DNA of 64,000 nucleotides from Hyperoplus lanceolatus (taxonomy: Eukaryota; Chordata; Actinopteri; Uranoscopiformes; Ammodytidae). The notes under the pieces are model-generated. The model was not told where the DNA came from. It did no database searches and was given only the letters and a program-made list of their open reading frames with translations. The DNA lies in assembly GCA_026929865.2 (NCBI GenBank), contig CM049411.1:6446501-6510500 (forward strand). Direction: 5' to 3'. How positions within the stretch are numbered: the stretch's first letter is position 1; the number at the start of each line of letters is the position of its first letter. The position numbers and the translations under genes are program-made. This document shows, one piece after another, positions 26,160 to 38,980 of the stretch.

Positions 26160-29100
26160 GAATATAAATACGATGCCAGATGAGAAAGATTTCTGCCAAA
26201 ACTTTATATAATGGGCACAAGAGTGGTTGGCTATGCCGAGTATGATTTTACCTATGGGACTGTACCACATATTTTTCAAAACACTTTGACACAAGAGCAG
26301 CAATATCAATAAGGATCTCATGGTCTTCCAAGACCCCAAATCGAGAAAAAAATAAACAATTAACATTTCTGCTACAATCTTATCAGATTGGAAAAACAGT
26401 TGCAGAGAAAACTATTTTCCCCTTAACTTAACCCTATCCTCCTTCATAAGTACAGGGTCCACACTAGGCTCCCAATGTGCTGATAGACTCAACATGCCCT
26501 TATTTAGAAAGCCAGGGAATGATGACTGTGTGGGAGACTGGTTGATGGAGGGATGAACGGGTGGTGCAGGATGGGATAAGGGTATGAGGGAGGTGTAGAT
26601 AGTGAAGGTTTATTGGTTCGGACCCCAGTGTTCTCCGGGGGCTATAAGACTGTCTCAAGGGACGTCGGCCGTGCATAACCTAGAGATGGAGCCCTGTGAT
26701 AAGGCCATAGAGACTCCGCCCTTTCCCGCTATCTTCATCTATAACCACCAGAAGGGAGGTAAAAAGGGGCACATAGCCACACACCCCCCCCCCCCACATC
26801 CCTCCTCTCCTTTCTACACCATCTGCATTCCTCTAATGCCTGTGGGATGGGTTTATTCCCCTTTCTCGTATGGTTGCGTATGTTTTGCACATGTATGCTA
26901 CAGAGCTCAGTGGAGACACCTTGACACAAGTAGACGCACTCGCAAGCACAACCGCACTCTGATCTCAGATTTGATAGATGTTATGAGGCCCTCTTAACAT
27001 GTGTGCCATATGAAGCTACGGCCCAAAAGAGAGATGACTCAATCATTTTTTGAGTATATACTGACAAATCTTAAGTTGCTGTTCATTTAAAATAACTATC
27101 TGACATGAGCTTTTTACTGCAGTGATGAGGTTAGGGCCCTCTGTGGACCGCCGTGATGCATTTCCCCACATCTGACTTGCATTTGTTTACATTCATTTAT
27201 CAAAGCATTTGATGTAGCCTGATTTATTTGCATGAGCTTTTTTGTTTGTCCCAGAGGAGGTTTGAACTAAAAGTTTGGAGTTCATCAAGAAATACTTTCG
27301 CCAAGCAACATTTATATGAGACGCCACAGAGGCTGGTAGAAAATACTGTATTGACCTGTCAGTGATATTAATCGAAAAGGCTTCTAAAACTTACATTGTT
27401 TTATGCCTTTAAGTTAATACATTCCTAATTTTTTAAATATGGAAATGAAAAAATATGATTTGTTGCTAGCTACAGTAACGACTTTCAAATGATCACAACC
27501 ATGAACCAGGATTTTTTTTCTTCTGCTCTCTACAGATGCTGCAAACTGACTTATCAAAGAGCAATGCTTAATATAGTATTATGTAATGTAGTGCCGTGTC
27601 CTGTGTGTGTGTGCTTGTGTGAAAGCTCAGAATCTGACTGATTTCAGACCTTACCTGTCTTGGTGTAGTTCCTTGTTATTTCCCTCAAGCCTTTCCTCTG
27701 ACTTTATTGCAATCGCATAGCCTTGCTTCGTGTTCTGTCGGTGACACCTTGAAGAGAAATTAAATTTTTACATGTTATTCGAAAATAAAGTAATATGGAA
27801 GAATTATTTCTTATTTATAGCAGCTGTAAAACAATGAGCTGAAAGACGCCTCTTAAAACTAAGATTGTGTCACTATGAGTGTTTTCCCATAATAACATTA
27901 GTCTTTTGATCCACTTTTAACATGCTGATCAGTGTAGCTTCAAGTTTCTGCATGACCCAGAAAAAATCCCAAATGTGCTTCTAGAACAAGATGCAAGAAA
28001 AGAACAGCGTCACTTGCTATTGACGCAGGTGTAGCAGGTTCCGCAAAGACTTTTGGATCTGCTCTAGGCCATGCAGTGCCGGAAGGGGAGATGATTCTGG
28101 CGATGATAACTCCATGGAAAAGAGTCACAGGGTGAACATCCTCTGTTACATGTGTCTGCCGGAGTGGGCCGCACGTTCTTGGTTATTAGATTACGGTCGT
28201 ACCTGCTCGCCTTGCATCCCCCAGATGAAAGTGGTTAGGACAGAGCAATTAGGAAATTATGCTTGATGTTTCTAATCAGTCACTCGGCTAGAACAAAGAG
28301 AAAGAGACTCACCCTGGCCCATGGGGCTCAAACGCATGGATGTAGCCACGGCTACGTGTGTGTGTTTGTATGCACGCAGAATCTGGATGCACCCCAGTCT
28401 CTTACCGAATTCAAGAACCTTAGTTAAATCACTATTCTTGTCCAGATATACAACATTACTCCTATGTGCATCCCTATTTTTCTCAAAACAATAATTACAA
28501 TTATGAAGAAAAATATGGTCTTTATTAACCGCCAGCAGATTCCACTTAAAGTATGACTAAATATCATGGTCACGGTTGTTGATAAGTTGTCCACAAAGAC
28601 CTCTCCACACGTTTACATAACTAAACTGCCCTAATGAAATAGAAAATATCATGTTTGACCACAACCGTTTACGTTAAATTGCCCTGCTTCGAGCTGCACA
28701 ACTTTAATGGACTGAAGTTCAACCATAGTGTGCCATGGTTTTCCTTTGACCCGAGTTCAAGCAGGAGAAAGGGGTGATTTTAAAAAACCACAAACCCAAC
28801 TGTTGTTTTAACCATTTAAGAGATTTGGACCACAAGCCAGTGTGCTGTAACAGTATCCACTTTTATGTGCTCGTAAAGCCTCTTTTTCACACCAGTGTGC
28901 TGCCTGTTTGTGAAATCACTGGCAACAGAAAAGCTTTTGAAGTGTTTTTTATCAAGAGATGAACAGTCTAATTACAAGTGGTGCTTACAATCATGTGAGG
29001 CACATCTGGAGAAATGATAATTTATTTCATTATGATGGTTGCATTTTATGTTGATGTGATTTGTTTAGACTGTTTCATATGATGAAGTCAGATTACAAAA

Positions 29101-29969
29101 TTGAAAGCAAGGGGCCATCAAGCTAAAGGTTTTTTCTTACATCCTGTAGAATCATGAGCGTTACACCAATATTTCCACGGTGCATAGGAACACTAATAAA
29201 CAGGATTACACTCTTGACCACAGCCTATGACTCCATGCTTATGCTTTTGACTGCACATATATTTAAACTGTATTGCTCCCAGGCAGTTGGCCTGTAAGAG
29301 TATGACAATGTAAATGTCTTTTTGGGGTTTGTGTTATCCAAACCACTTTGGGGAACTTTGAAAAAAAATACCTAGAGTGTACAGATTTGGGACAAACTTA
29401 GCAGATAGAGCACAGAGGTTGTCCATGGGTCACATTATGAACATGAGGGGTCGATGTTAATATCCTCCGTGGGGGAGATCACATCACTACAGAGGGGGGA
29501 CAGTTTGGCATAGAGCCATGAGAAGTCAGTTTGTCATTGTTTCACGTCTCAATCGACTTTGCCAAAGAAAGAAGGTGTAAAAGCCAAGTTAACTGTACTA
29601 ACTGCACTTTAAACAACTGCGCTGTCAAGCTGTGTGAAATATCGCACCAATTCAGTCTTCACCTCATTTTCTCCTTTCTTCTTCCTGTCTCTCTATCCAT
29701 CTCCCAGGAGGGCAAAGTGATGTTCTAATGTAATTGTTCAACTTGACTTTGGAAGCACATTAAAGGAAGGGGTGGACAACTGATAATGCTCCTTCTGCCA
29801 AGACGAACGGCCAAAATGCCCCCCCCCCCCAAAGGAAGCTGAGCTCAGACACATTCACTTCAGGAAACACACAGTCCATCTCCTCTCTGCCGACACGTAA
29901 CATTTATCTTTCTCCTCTTCTCCTATTCACAGTTTTGTTCCAAGATTTCTAGCCCAATAGTGCTATGGA
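26160..29969. other. Long non-coding stretch, no confident gene
   Basis: No recognisable exon. A run of 10 C lies near 26785-26796 and another near 29820-29830. Segment 27120-27240 has a non-repetitive look and includes the octamer ATTTGCAT at 27226-27233; it could be a regulatory element, but nothing in the sequence proves that. Confidence 0.4.
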
Positions 29970-29974
29970 TCAAG

Positions 29975-30010
29975 GAATGTCTGTTGATCCAAGAATGTCT
30001 GTTGATCCAC
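29975..30010 (+). repeat. 18-bp direct tandem duplication
   Basis: The unit GAATGTCTGTTGATCCAA occurs twice in tandem; the second copy differs only in its last base. It lies at the left margin of a family C repeat. Confidence 0.85.
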
Positions 30011-30110
30011 CACTTTGAGTGGATTGCCATGACATTTTGTACAAATATTAATGGTCCCCAGACACAGCTGATACATCTTGATGAATTTGCTGATCCCCTG
30101 ACTTTATCTT

Positions 30111-30460
30111 ACAACTTACAGCAACAAATTAAACTAAATAACTTCATATCCTTTAACCAATTTAAACAAACTATTTTAAATCTGCCAAACTCTACCTGTA
30201 ACTGTTTTAATTAGGCTATATTGTACTCTCACCCATTTAATTTTAATTGCTACCACTTAATTTCACCACTGTGTAAATGTTTCAATTGTTTTTCTCTTCA
30301 CCTGTTGTTGTGTATTTGATGTATTTGCGTTGAATATTGTTAATGTATTGTTGTTTTTCCTTTGAATTTGTTTGAACTCGACGTCATTGTAAATGAGGGT
30401 CACCCCTCAATTGGTCTCTCGAGGATAAATAAAAGTTAAATGAAATGAAAAAATGAAAAA
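30111..30460 (+). mobile_element. 5'-truncated non-LTR retrotransposon 3' end
   Basis: A ~350-bp insertion within repeat family C, flanked by ATCTT on both sides (30106-30110 and 30461-30465). The first ~100 bp keep an open frame ending at 30214. A 3' UTR-like segment follows with GTCATTGTAAATGAGGGTCA and a terminal GATAAATAAAAGTTAAA plus AAATG-type A-rich tail. Short target duplication, 5' truncation and an A-rich tail fit target-primed reverse transcription. The LINE family was not identified. Confidence 0.65.
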
Positions 30461-30545
30461 ATCTTTAGCGCCACCATGAGGTTAACATTTGTGATTTTGG
30501 ATCAAATTTCTCAATAACGATAGGTTTTATATTTCACCATCGCAA

Positions 30546-32293
30546 GTTCAATATTTAAGATATAAGATGCCAGCATGCTGGTTTCTGCATAGTTGTAGAC
30601 ACTTTAATCTTGATTGTTCCTTTTTTTGGTCGAAGTGTTCTCATATGTTGCCAGGCTGTAGAAATACATCTTCATTTAACCCAATATTTTTGTTCCTTAT
30701 TATTAAAGTGCCTCCCTCTTTCTTGCAAAGTTTTCTTTACAAAGAACAGAGGAGGCCCAGTGAATGAAGTCTTAGTCATCAGACTTAATGGCCAGTCAGC
30801 CTCTCCCAACTGCCTTGTATGAACGATGCAAGCTATGGGGTGAGTGTGATGATGTTATGGGATTATTTTTATAGAACTGCAGCATGAGGACACTTTGCCT
30901 GTGTTGCCATGAATAATTCAACCCCCATCTGCGTTGTCAGAGAATGCAGTTGTTTTTTTGGGAACTCTGCAAAAAGAGGTAGCAGCTCTTTTTCTAGGAG
31001 AGAGAGATTAAACGCTTGTTGCCTTTTTTATATGACGCGTCACTTCAGATGTACGTTCGGTTGCCAGTGCCTTGTCCTCAGTGAGCTGTTTAAATTCACG
31101 ACAGAGCTGCCTGCTCCCACACACCAGACGCCCTCCCCTGCTAAACCCCCGTGCACACACACTCACGTACCAGCATGCAATGTGCCGCATGCACTCCTCT
31201 TTCAGTCTGAAAAGCCATTTTGCCACGTTTGCCTCTGCCAGGTCTTTCTTCGAGCTCTTAAGACGACTGAATGTGTTGACTTGGTTGGTTGAAGACCACC
31301 AGGAAAGTGGATGATGAAAACTGCCAAAGAAGCTCAAAAGTTGCCAGATGTTTGACGGCTTCTGAGCTCCATGCCAAAGTAATAAAAAACATACAGTGAC
31401 AGCACAGCCACATACAGGTATTTCAATGCCTCAGTTCACAGTGAATTCATTCGTTTCCCAGAATTTCCACAACAAAGTCGGAAAACCCTTAAAGACTTCG
31501 ATGTCATGTTTCAACACAACATCATTCTGACATCTAAGGCCAGCAGCTGTGGACAGGTGAAATTGCTTGAAAAATAGGAATAGTCAAAAGAGTAAGCTCA
31601 AGGGAAAGCCCTCGTTTTCCTTGCATCGTTAAAATGAAATACGTCTTGGGAAACATAACTGCTTTCAGTACCACAGAGCAGCACGTCTGCCACGTTTGGC
31701 AGAGGACTTCAAGCGAGCATCACCATTTTCCAAGCACATCGATAGTGAAAGTGGCCGAATTGGGTGAGAATTAAAAAGGCAGTAACAGCCACTAGTCAGT
31801 CAGCGTTAAGTAGAACAGATGAAGGCTTCTGCTATGACACTTTAGAACAATCTCCTAAGTCACTCAACTCCTCACAGGAAATGCTGAGAAAATATAAGGT
31901 TACCTCCAAATAAATCTCTAAGAGATGGAGCAAATTTTTCTTACATATGTATTCACTCACCAGCCTTAGGTGCTCTTAAGTCTTACTGCTTTAGAAGAGA
32001 TATTTGGATAAAAACACAGATTCTTGGCCAATAAGTCCAAAATCTCATAATAGTATATTTGTAGCAGTGTTACTTGATATAATAAGAACTCAAAAGTTGC
32101 AGCCATTTGATTTGAAAATATTAGGGACTGGTTAACCAACCAAGCAAAAACAAATTGCAATTACCTACAGTAATAGAAAACTACAAACTTAATTTGCCCC
32201 TTTATCCCTCTGAGTCTGAGCTTGTTGACAACAAACTGCGTAGTTTGTATTGGTTATTTAATAGCTGTTGACCGGAAAATGACATAATCTTAC
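30546..32293. other. Non-coding stretch or intron, no exon recognised
   Basis: Antiparallel frames of 80-127 codons at 30909-31337 show no domain. If the exon-like segments at 32294-33037 are real, this stretch would be downstream intron on the minus strand. Confidence 0.4.
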
Positions 32294-32393
32294 CATTTTC
32301 GGCTCCCAAAAGCACCCGTGCCATTCCGATGCTGTCTTCGGTGCAATTATAAATAGAAGCTTTTCTCTCCAACCTGGAACTCCGGCCTCTTTT
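32294..32393 (-). other. Candidate internal exon of an unrecognised gene
   Basis: On the minus strand a 100-bp open segment follows a pyrimidine-rich stretch ending in CCCAG and is followed by GAAAATG/GTAAGAT, a good donor with GT at 32292-32293. Joined to the upstream candidate exon (33037-32948), the frame stays open and reads 33 more codons, ending in phase 1. The predicted residues include RGRSSRLERK and TEDSIGMARVLLG, which I do not recognise. No third exon was located. This could be a real short gene, a non-coding transcript or coincidence. Confidence 0.3.
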
Positions 32394-32947
32394 CTGGGAC
32401 TTTGTGTTATTCAAGACAAGGAAAAGCAGGAAATTGTCAACAGTGAATTTAATGATTATCAAAGTAGTTAAGATTTACTGTTGAACGATCAATCAATTTA
32501 TCAGCCTATTATCAACAACATTTTCATCAACAATGCATCATATTTGATTAAACTCTTCATGTGTTTGAATGCAAGTTACTGTTACCAGACTAATAACTAC
32601 AGCTCTAAAAAACATCAAAAGGTACACTATTTAGCTATGAATCTCAGTGGATTAAGTGGCATGAAATGAAAACACTACTTAAACAGTACTTTAAATAACT
32701 GTTAAATAAGGAAATATTAATCCACTGTAAATACAACGTGCCAAAGTTCCTGCATTATTTGCTTTTGCAAATCTCCAACAACAATAAACCAAAAATCCTT
32801 TACCTCGTTAGCTCCGATTCAATATCTCACTACAATTATCTAAACAGTGAGAGTATCCTGAACACAGTCAATAAAAACCATAATAGAGGGTCTGTTCTGA
32901 AAGTGAATACACTCTGATAAAATATAGAAATAACGTATACAACTTAC

Positions 32948-33037
32948 AGTTTTCCTCTGGTTCTGGTTCATCTTGCTGCGCGCGGGAGAAAGGAGCTTGT
33001 ATCCGGCTAAACTCGTTCTCAGTTGCTTGGTCTTCAT
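32948..33037 (-). other. Candidate first coding exon of an unrecognised gene
   Basis: The minus strand carries an ATG at 33037 followed by exactly 30 open codons to GAAAACT/GTAAGTTG, a strong donor with GT at 32946-32947. The peptide is basic (starts MKTKQLRTSLAGYKLL, then many R/K/N/Q). It lies beside a CpG cluster (about 32970-33110) in DNA that is otherwise CpG-poor, and downstream of a YY1-like motif at 33378. The ATG could also be within a 5' UTR. The gene identity is unknown. Confidence 0.35.
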
Positions 33038-33377
33038 CAGTGGTTATTCCCGGTCTGACTTTGAAATGTCAGGACGTACGAGCGAGCTGCGCACTCCGTC
33101 CGTCAGTAACTAAGCTAGCTGTCTAGCTAGTAGTAACACAAGCTAGCTGACACCGTAGGTAACTACCAATATGCATAATAAGCATCCTAGCTTTGCAATT
33201 AGCTTAGCAGCTCACACCCCACAGTTAGCTTACACAGGACTGCACACACAAACTCTGACGTCCAGCCTAAATAACTCAACTCAAAAGTGCTACTTCTTCC
33301 TCACTAACATCTACTCTACACCTGCCGTTCACTTACCCGGGGTTTTTGTCTCTCTTACCGTCCATTTCTGTCACTAC

Positions 33378-33386
33378 GCCATCTTT
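33378..33386 (-). promoter_or_regulatory. YY1-like motif AAGATGGCG near a putative start site
   Basis: The minus strand reads AAGATGGCG, the core that sits just downstream of start sites in many housekeeping genes. It is followed within 70 bp by two possible splice donors (GTAAGAG at ~33352, GTAAGTG at ~33334). It is preceded on that strand by a run of T (the A-run at 33409-33425 on the plus strand). This supports a minus-strand promoter, but there is no transcript evidence. Confidence 0.35.
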
Positions 33387-33426
33387 GTCCCTTCTCAACT
33401 GACTTTGTAAAAAAAAAAAAAAAAAG

Positions 33427-33892
33427 TGTATACATTTTTTTTTTAAAGTAGGCCTTGAGTTAGCGATCGAAAGGGATTAAAATGTGTTTAAAATTTGAAA
33501 ATGCTTGTGAATTTGTGGGGATTTTTACCTTATTATATTTATTTATTTATTGTAAAAGATTTTCGAAAATGTCCATATTAATGAAGAAATCCTAAATATA
33601 GGCCTATGGGAAATAATTAATTTTATTTTTTTCCACTGCAGATCCCACCACAAAAAAAGAAATCCTTGGACCTAACTCTATTGTATCCCGAGTTTACAAT
33701 GCAAATGTCAGCACCTCAGTTTTTCTAACTGACCTTTGTCTTTAAATGTCAGCAAGTGTCATCAGGAATGTCATCGAGCTTGTATTTAAAAACAGCAGCT
33801 TCAACAGCCTGTAAAAGCATTAACACTTGTCTAAAACGTTCACCATAGACACTGGTGGATTACAGAGTCTCCCAACATCTTATGTTTGATAA
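33427..33892. other. AT-rich stretch, no gene seen
   Basis: Very AT-rich DNA between an A-run and the next MITE. Nothing recognised. Confidence 0.5.
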
Positions 33893-34371
33893 TATTAAAG
33901 GTGAAGTAAGCGGTTTATTTATGTTAATATAAGTGTAAAATCGCTCTTTATTACAGTGATCACTTACATAATGTGCGCGTTTCATTAAGCCGATCTCTCA
34001 TGTAATTGGCATATAAACTTATTGCAGTATCCCAAAATGTTTATCCAATTAGAAGAGAAAGCTACAAACAAACATTCGTCTCACTCATATATAGTATATA
34101 CACTCCATGGTCTCACTGCCGGTGCACGCCAGAGCAACAGATGGGTGAATGTGAAGTGTATGCGCCTACAATGGCGGAGCAGGTAAAAATCCTTCCCAAT
34201 GTCTGTTTTGATGTTTTTTATCATGTTTTATCACACTTATGGATCTGAGATGATGCTTGAAGACCGCAGTGCATTAATGTGGTGACGTAGGGACGAGCGA
34301 GGGGACTGCTAACTGCAGTAACTGACAGGAAGTTAGCTAAAAGAGCCATTCCGCTTACAGCACCTATAATA
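33893..34371. mobile_element. Non-autonomous inverted-repeat element, ~479 bp
   Basis: The left end TATTAAAGGTGAAGTAAGCGG and the right end CCGCTTACAGCACCTATAATA are inverted repeats over 21 bp with three mismatches. The interior has no convincing gene. The terminal TTAAAGGTG resembles MITE family A, but the interiors differ. The size and lack of coding capacity indicate a MITE; its target-site duplication is not clear. Confidence 0.6.
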
Positions 34372-34889
34372 GATTTTTGGTTATATGATTCGCATTGTCA
34401 ATTAATTAATTTCTTACAAGTATGACATTTGAGTTATAAGTAAGCCCCTGCACGCTGTTGCAAGGGGTTAAAGGTACATTGTTTTGAAAAGTGAACCAAC
34501 ATTTGAAACCGTCTATACAACAAGTGTGCAAAGATGACTTTTTTGCAAATGTACAAAACTGTCCATTGTTGATGAGAAAGGAACAAACTAGTGAAGACCA
34601 TTCATACAGTATGCAAATGTCCTGCCACATATATGTCAACACCCAGCCTAACGTAAAACCAACCCCACTCAACATTCTCACGTCTCAGCTGCCACAAAGG
34701 CAAAGCTACAAAGAGAAAAGCAAAATTGAACACATTTTTGACTTGTGCATGCAGTGTGGAAAACACCCCAAACACGGTTCCCATAAACACAGTCAGGCAT
34801 TGATTATGCATCATAAAATCGTTCAGTATTGTGTTTGGTATTGGCTCATATCTTGAGACTGTTCTGCTGCAACGATAACAGTCTAACCC

Positions 34890-34924
<35 letters not shown>

Positions 34925-37867
34925 TCTCTCATATCAGTATTACGCTCCAGCCCTGCGTTCCATGTTCCATGACTGTATAGCGAAATGTGCAAAAAGCTCG
35001 GAGCTGATTTATGACGTGTCAGACAAGTCGTGATCTCTGGACTTTACAGACAGCCAGTGGCAGTAAAACACACTCCCCATATGTAACCCACCTCCTCCAC
35101 TAATGAAGCGGCTGACAAGTCTGACAAGCGGCAAACACAGCTGAGCCGAGCAGGGGCCTGTTTTAATCGGGCCTCTGGAGGGAGACCTACAGGTCCTACA
35201 GGGAGGGGAGCCCGGGACACCGCGAACATACATCAGGCACGACAGGGGAGGCCCGCGGCCCTGTGCATGGGTTAGAACACGGACCGTCCCACAGGCCCAG
35301 CTGCCGGCACAGGTGCACCGATGGAGTCACAGGCAAAGAAGGGTCAGCGTCAGGCTTCACTGCAACCGACTCGGCAGGAGCGCAAATGGCTCTGGTACAT
35401 CAGCCTCTTTTAATTTTTTTTTCCTTCTTTGTCAGGTTGTGGTGGAAGTGAAAAGCGTTATGTCATTTCCAGTCAGTGATCATTGACCCGTTTGGGGTTG
35501 TTACTATAGTCTCTATAGCACACAGATGATTAATTCATTAATAAATATTGTTTATGACACTTTTATAACTTTTATTTTTTAGTCTGTTTGTGTTTGTATC
35601 CTGTTTCGCATTTGAAATTCTTAAGAGATTGTATTTGTTCAACAAAAAAAGGAAATAAAAGTTGTTTTTGGGCCTCTTTGGCTGTTTATCTTTTAATTTA
35701 CAGCTTTTATTTTAATTTTTTTTTAAAGTGCAATTAAAATAACAAATTAAAAAGAATTGCTCACATTATTTATTTATTTTTAAGATTAGGGCTACAGGCC
35801 AGCTGTGATATATTAAAGCTCTCAGTAAATTTGTCTCCTCAGTTGGTATTTTATTGCTGGGTTTTTATCATTTTCCTGTTTTACGACTCCTGCGTTTAAT
35901 TGCTATAATACTAAACTAAACTTTACTACCAAAAACATGGCATGAACGGAGCAATTTAGACGAGACCAGGACCAGCCATTATCGATGTTTATTTGAACAA
36001 ACTCATTCCATTTAATATGTACTGACCCCTATTACACTGATAGCACCACAGGGTATTTTTTATTTTTTATTTATTTGTATTTTTTCTACTGGTGCCAAAT
36101 CTTCTTGTAAACTTATACTCAAGATGTGGGAACCCTTTTTTAACAATTAAGAATCGACCTGCTTTTCTGATATTATGAAAGATTAATCAATCTCATGTGG
36201 CGCAAGAAATCATTTCCTCCAAAAAAAAAAAAAAAAAACATGGCCAGAGTTCCATTGGAAAATATAGCAACAGATGCTGAACCACTCCGAGATAGTCTGC
36301 CAACCGAGGGTTTAGCTGAATGATTCCCCCGGCCATTCCGGGTTTTTTTCTTCTTCTCCTGATCTTGCAAGGAAAATAAAATCTCTCCTTGGCTACAGAT
36401 TAAGCATAGATGTAGGGAGGGAGAGGGGGGGGGTCCAACCTTTTTGCTGATGCCTTTTCATCATAATTTATACCCCATCTGCCGACTCAATCAGCACCTC
36501 GGAGACACCCAGCACTATTTGTCCACAGAAGAACGATTATTCCTAATGGATATCGCAGCACCTTTCAATGGCCATGCACTGTAACAAAAACACATATACA
36601 GTGTAGGCCTATCTGACCCTTCACAAGTTCATCCTACTTTACCGTTGCTAGTAGAAACAAGCAGAGTCAGATGCCGCTACATTTCTCAAGACACAGAAAG
36701 TTGTGTGATAGCCGTTCCAAAAGGAAGACATTAACTTGCAAAAAAAGTTTTTCTTTGTCCCCTTGGTGATCTTAGGTTTCGAAACACAACAGCACAGTTG
36801 GACGGAGTTCTGTTGTTACTCGCAAGAGGACGCATGTTTTTAATGGCGCAAACTATAGTGGAATTCAAGGGCATCTTGCGTTCCCCTTCACTTGTTGAAC
36901 TTGTAACGTGAAGTCAAATGTGTAGTGTTTATTTATGATAGTTTTGGATGAACAGTCTTCATGTGTTATTTCCATTTTGATCTGTGTGTTTGAACCATTC
37001 AGGTCAACATGTAATGTCAAAGAAATAGCAATTACGACTAAGATTTGTTAAATTGTGCTAACTCAAACCCAGTGTTTTATGATTAAGCACAAATATGCCT
37101 TGGGGCGATGCAATCTCACAGAAAATATTTGGATTGAAAGCAAAATATCCTCCCAACAGAGCAGCACAAGACACATTTCAAATGCAGACCAATGTCAACA
37201 TCAACCTGCTGCTTTTTACTGGACTTGGATAGCCATCATTAGACATGTGTTATTGATGGATCAATATAGATTTAGGTATTAAAGTTCAAATTAATTAGTT
37301 TATAAACTGAAGTGTACGTGAAGGCTTACACAGCCACACAATAATACATACATTACACCAACGACTGAAATAAAACAGTTTTTTTCATAATACATTTGAT
37401 TAGAATCTTGTTTATGTCATCTTACCTTTTTTGGATTCGTAATCACTACCATCTATTTTTGACAATTGTCTGTGATTAGCAAAAGCTTCAAGCTAAAACC
37501 TCAAAGACTAAATCAAATGAATATCAGACGGCACAAATTAGAGCATTTTTAGCCTCTCTACATATTTCTCTCAGTGCAACATTATGGGTGAGGGCAATTA
37601 TCATTGGTGCTGTAATGCCCCAGCTATGCGAGTACCCAGAACCCCCCATTGGAAAAGCTTTGATTTTCTGTTAACATTTTGAGTAGGTCTTTACAGACTC
37701 AGTGGGACATTTGCTTGTGTGTCTTTTAAGTGTTTGGTCTGTTTCCTAACAAACCAAATTGTACGACCTGAGCCCAATTGGCTCAAACAGACGCACGCCA
37801 TGCCAGTGTGTGTGTGTGTGTGTGTGTAGTCTCTTGGAAAGCCATGAATTGCATTAATTGCTAATTG

Positions 37868-37937
<70 letters not shown>

Positions 37938-38294
37938 TGTTTAAAGCGCAGGCCTCTTGATTTTGACAAATCACAGCTGTGAAGGCTTCAAGTGAAGTCA
38001 CTAATAATTGGAATTGTTGGACAGAAGTTTGACCGCAATAAAGAAGAGAGCGCGAGAAAAGCAAGACTTCATCGGTACGCCTGAGTGTGCCAGGTGATCA
38101 AATCAAACACCAATTTAAATCCTGTAAGAGGAGACGGGGAACGGGTCGTGGGCCACACACATAAAGGGAGAAGAAAAACATATACATAAAAGTTACGTAT
38201 GCATTTATTGTGCCTTTTACATTGGATTTGACTGTCAACACTTCGATCAGTGTTTCTGGAAACGTCATTGTTCAAGCGTTGCGGTTTTTGTTTT
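34372..38294. other. Long non-coding stretch with microsatellites
   Basis: It contains a (TC)n run at 34890-34930 and TG runs at 37806-37827 and 37869-37931. It also has poly(A) 18 bp near 36221-36238 and G runs near 36425-36432. No exon or known repeat was recognised; 36000-36150 is AT-rich low-complexity sequence. Confidence 0.5.
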
Positions 38295-38635
38295 AAAGGA
38301 ATAGTTCGGCATTTGCTTTCTCGCTGAGAGCTTGATGACAAGATTGATACCGTTCTCACGTCTATGAGGAGCAAATATGAAGCTACAGCCGGCAGCCAGT
38401 TAGATTAGAATGGGGCCAACAGTTGCCAGGAAAACAGCTTCGGGAAATCAACACCGAGGAACCACAAACGTGTTGTTTTTACTCTTCAGCTTTCTAGTAC
38501 GAATCCAACAGGCTAAGCCAAGCGCTAGCGTAACTATTTACCGGACAGATGAGAGAGTGGTATTGATTTCTGAACCAACTCTTAGCCAACAAAGCAAATA
38601 TGCATTTCCCCAAAATGTCAAACAATATTCTTTTT
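38295..38635. mobile_element. Copy of the AATAGTT inverted-repeat element
   Basis: It starts AAAGGAATAGTTCGGCATTT and ends with ATTTCCCCAAAATGTCAAAC then AATATTCTTTT, an imperfect inverted repeat of the start. The interior has GATTGATACCGTTCTCACGT and ATATGAAGCTACAGCC, widespread in fish genomes. It is non-coding. Related pieces lie at 3700-3770 and 9984-10207. Confidence 0.65.
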
Positions 38636-38636
38636 G

Positions 38637-38980
38637 TTTCATGGTAATAAAAGCTGATGCATGCTACAGCGGACCACCAAGCAGTCTTTCAAACCCTATC
38701 TGTTTTACAAGTGTGTCCGTGTAATAGCAGTGGAGTCTTGATGACGGAGTATGGCCAGAGTGTACGTTAACTCAAGTATGCTTCTCTCTTTGATCCTTTA
38801 CCTCTTCACTCACACGCATATGCTGCTCCTCTCTCTAGTTGTTGTCAGATGTGACATGCGATACGGCATGGGGCAGATCTCCGGCGCTCCGCTAATGACT
38901 AAACATGGCGTCGCACAGTAAGCCCTCCTCCTGGGCTGTGGAACGTCTTATTGAGTGACGTGATTATGGTGGAGCTCAGC
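38637..38980. other. Non-coding stretch, no gene seen
   Basis: No exon, RNA gene or repeat recognised between two transposon-derived repeats. Confidence 0.5.

Larger units (their letters stand above)
29970..30545 (+). repeat. Interspersed repeat family C, interrupted by a LINE tail
   Basis: The left part (TTGAGTGGATTGCCATGACA, TTTTGTACAAATATTAATGG, GATCCCCTGACTTTATCTT) ends at 30110. The right part (TAGCGCCACCATGAGGTTAA, then ATTTGTGATTTTGGATCAAA) resumes at 30466. The blocks correspond, inverted, to 11830-12290, where the two parts lie close together. The gap is filled by a retrotransposon fragment. Confidence 0.65.

Noticed and set aside
30909..31337. 127-codon and 109-codon antiparallel frames as possible further exons of the minus-strand candidate gene
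   Set aside because: Neither begins at a convincing acceptor that continues the phase from 32294, and no domain is recognised.
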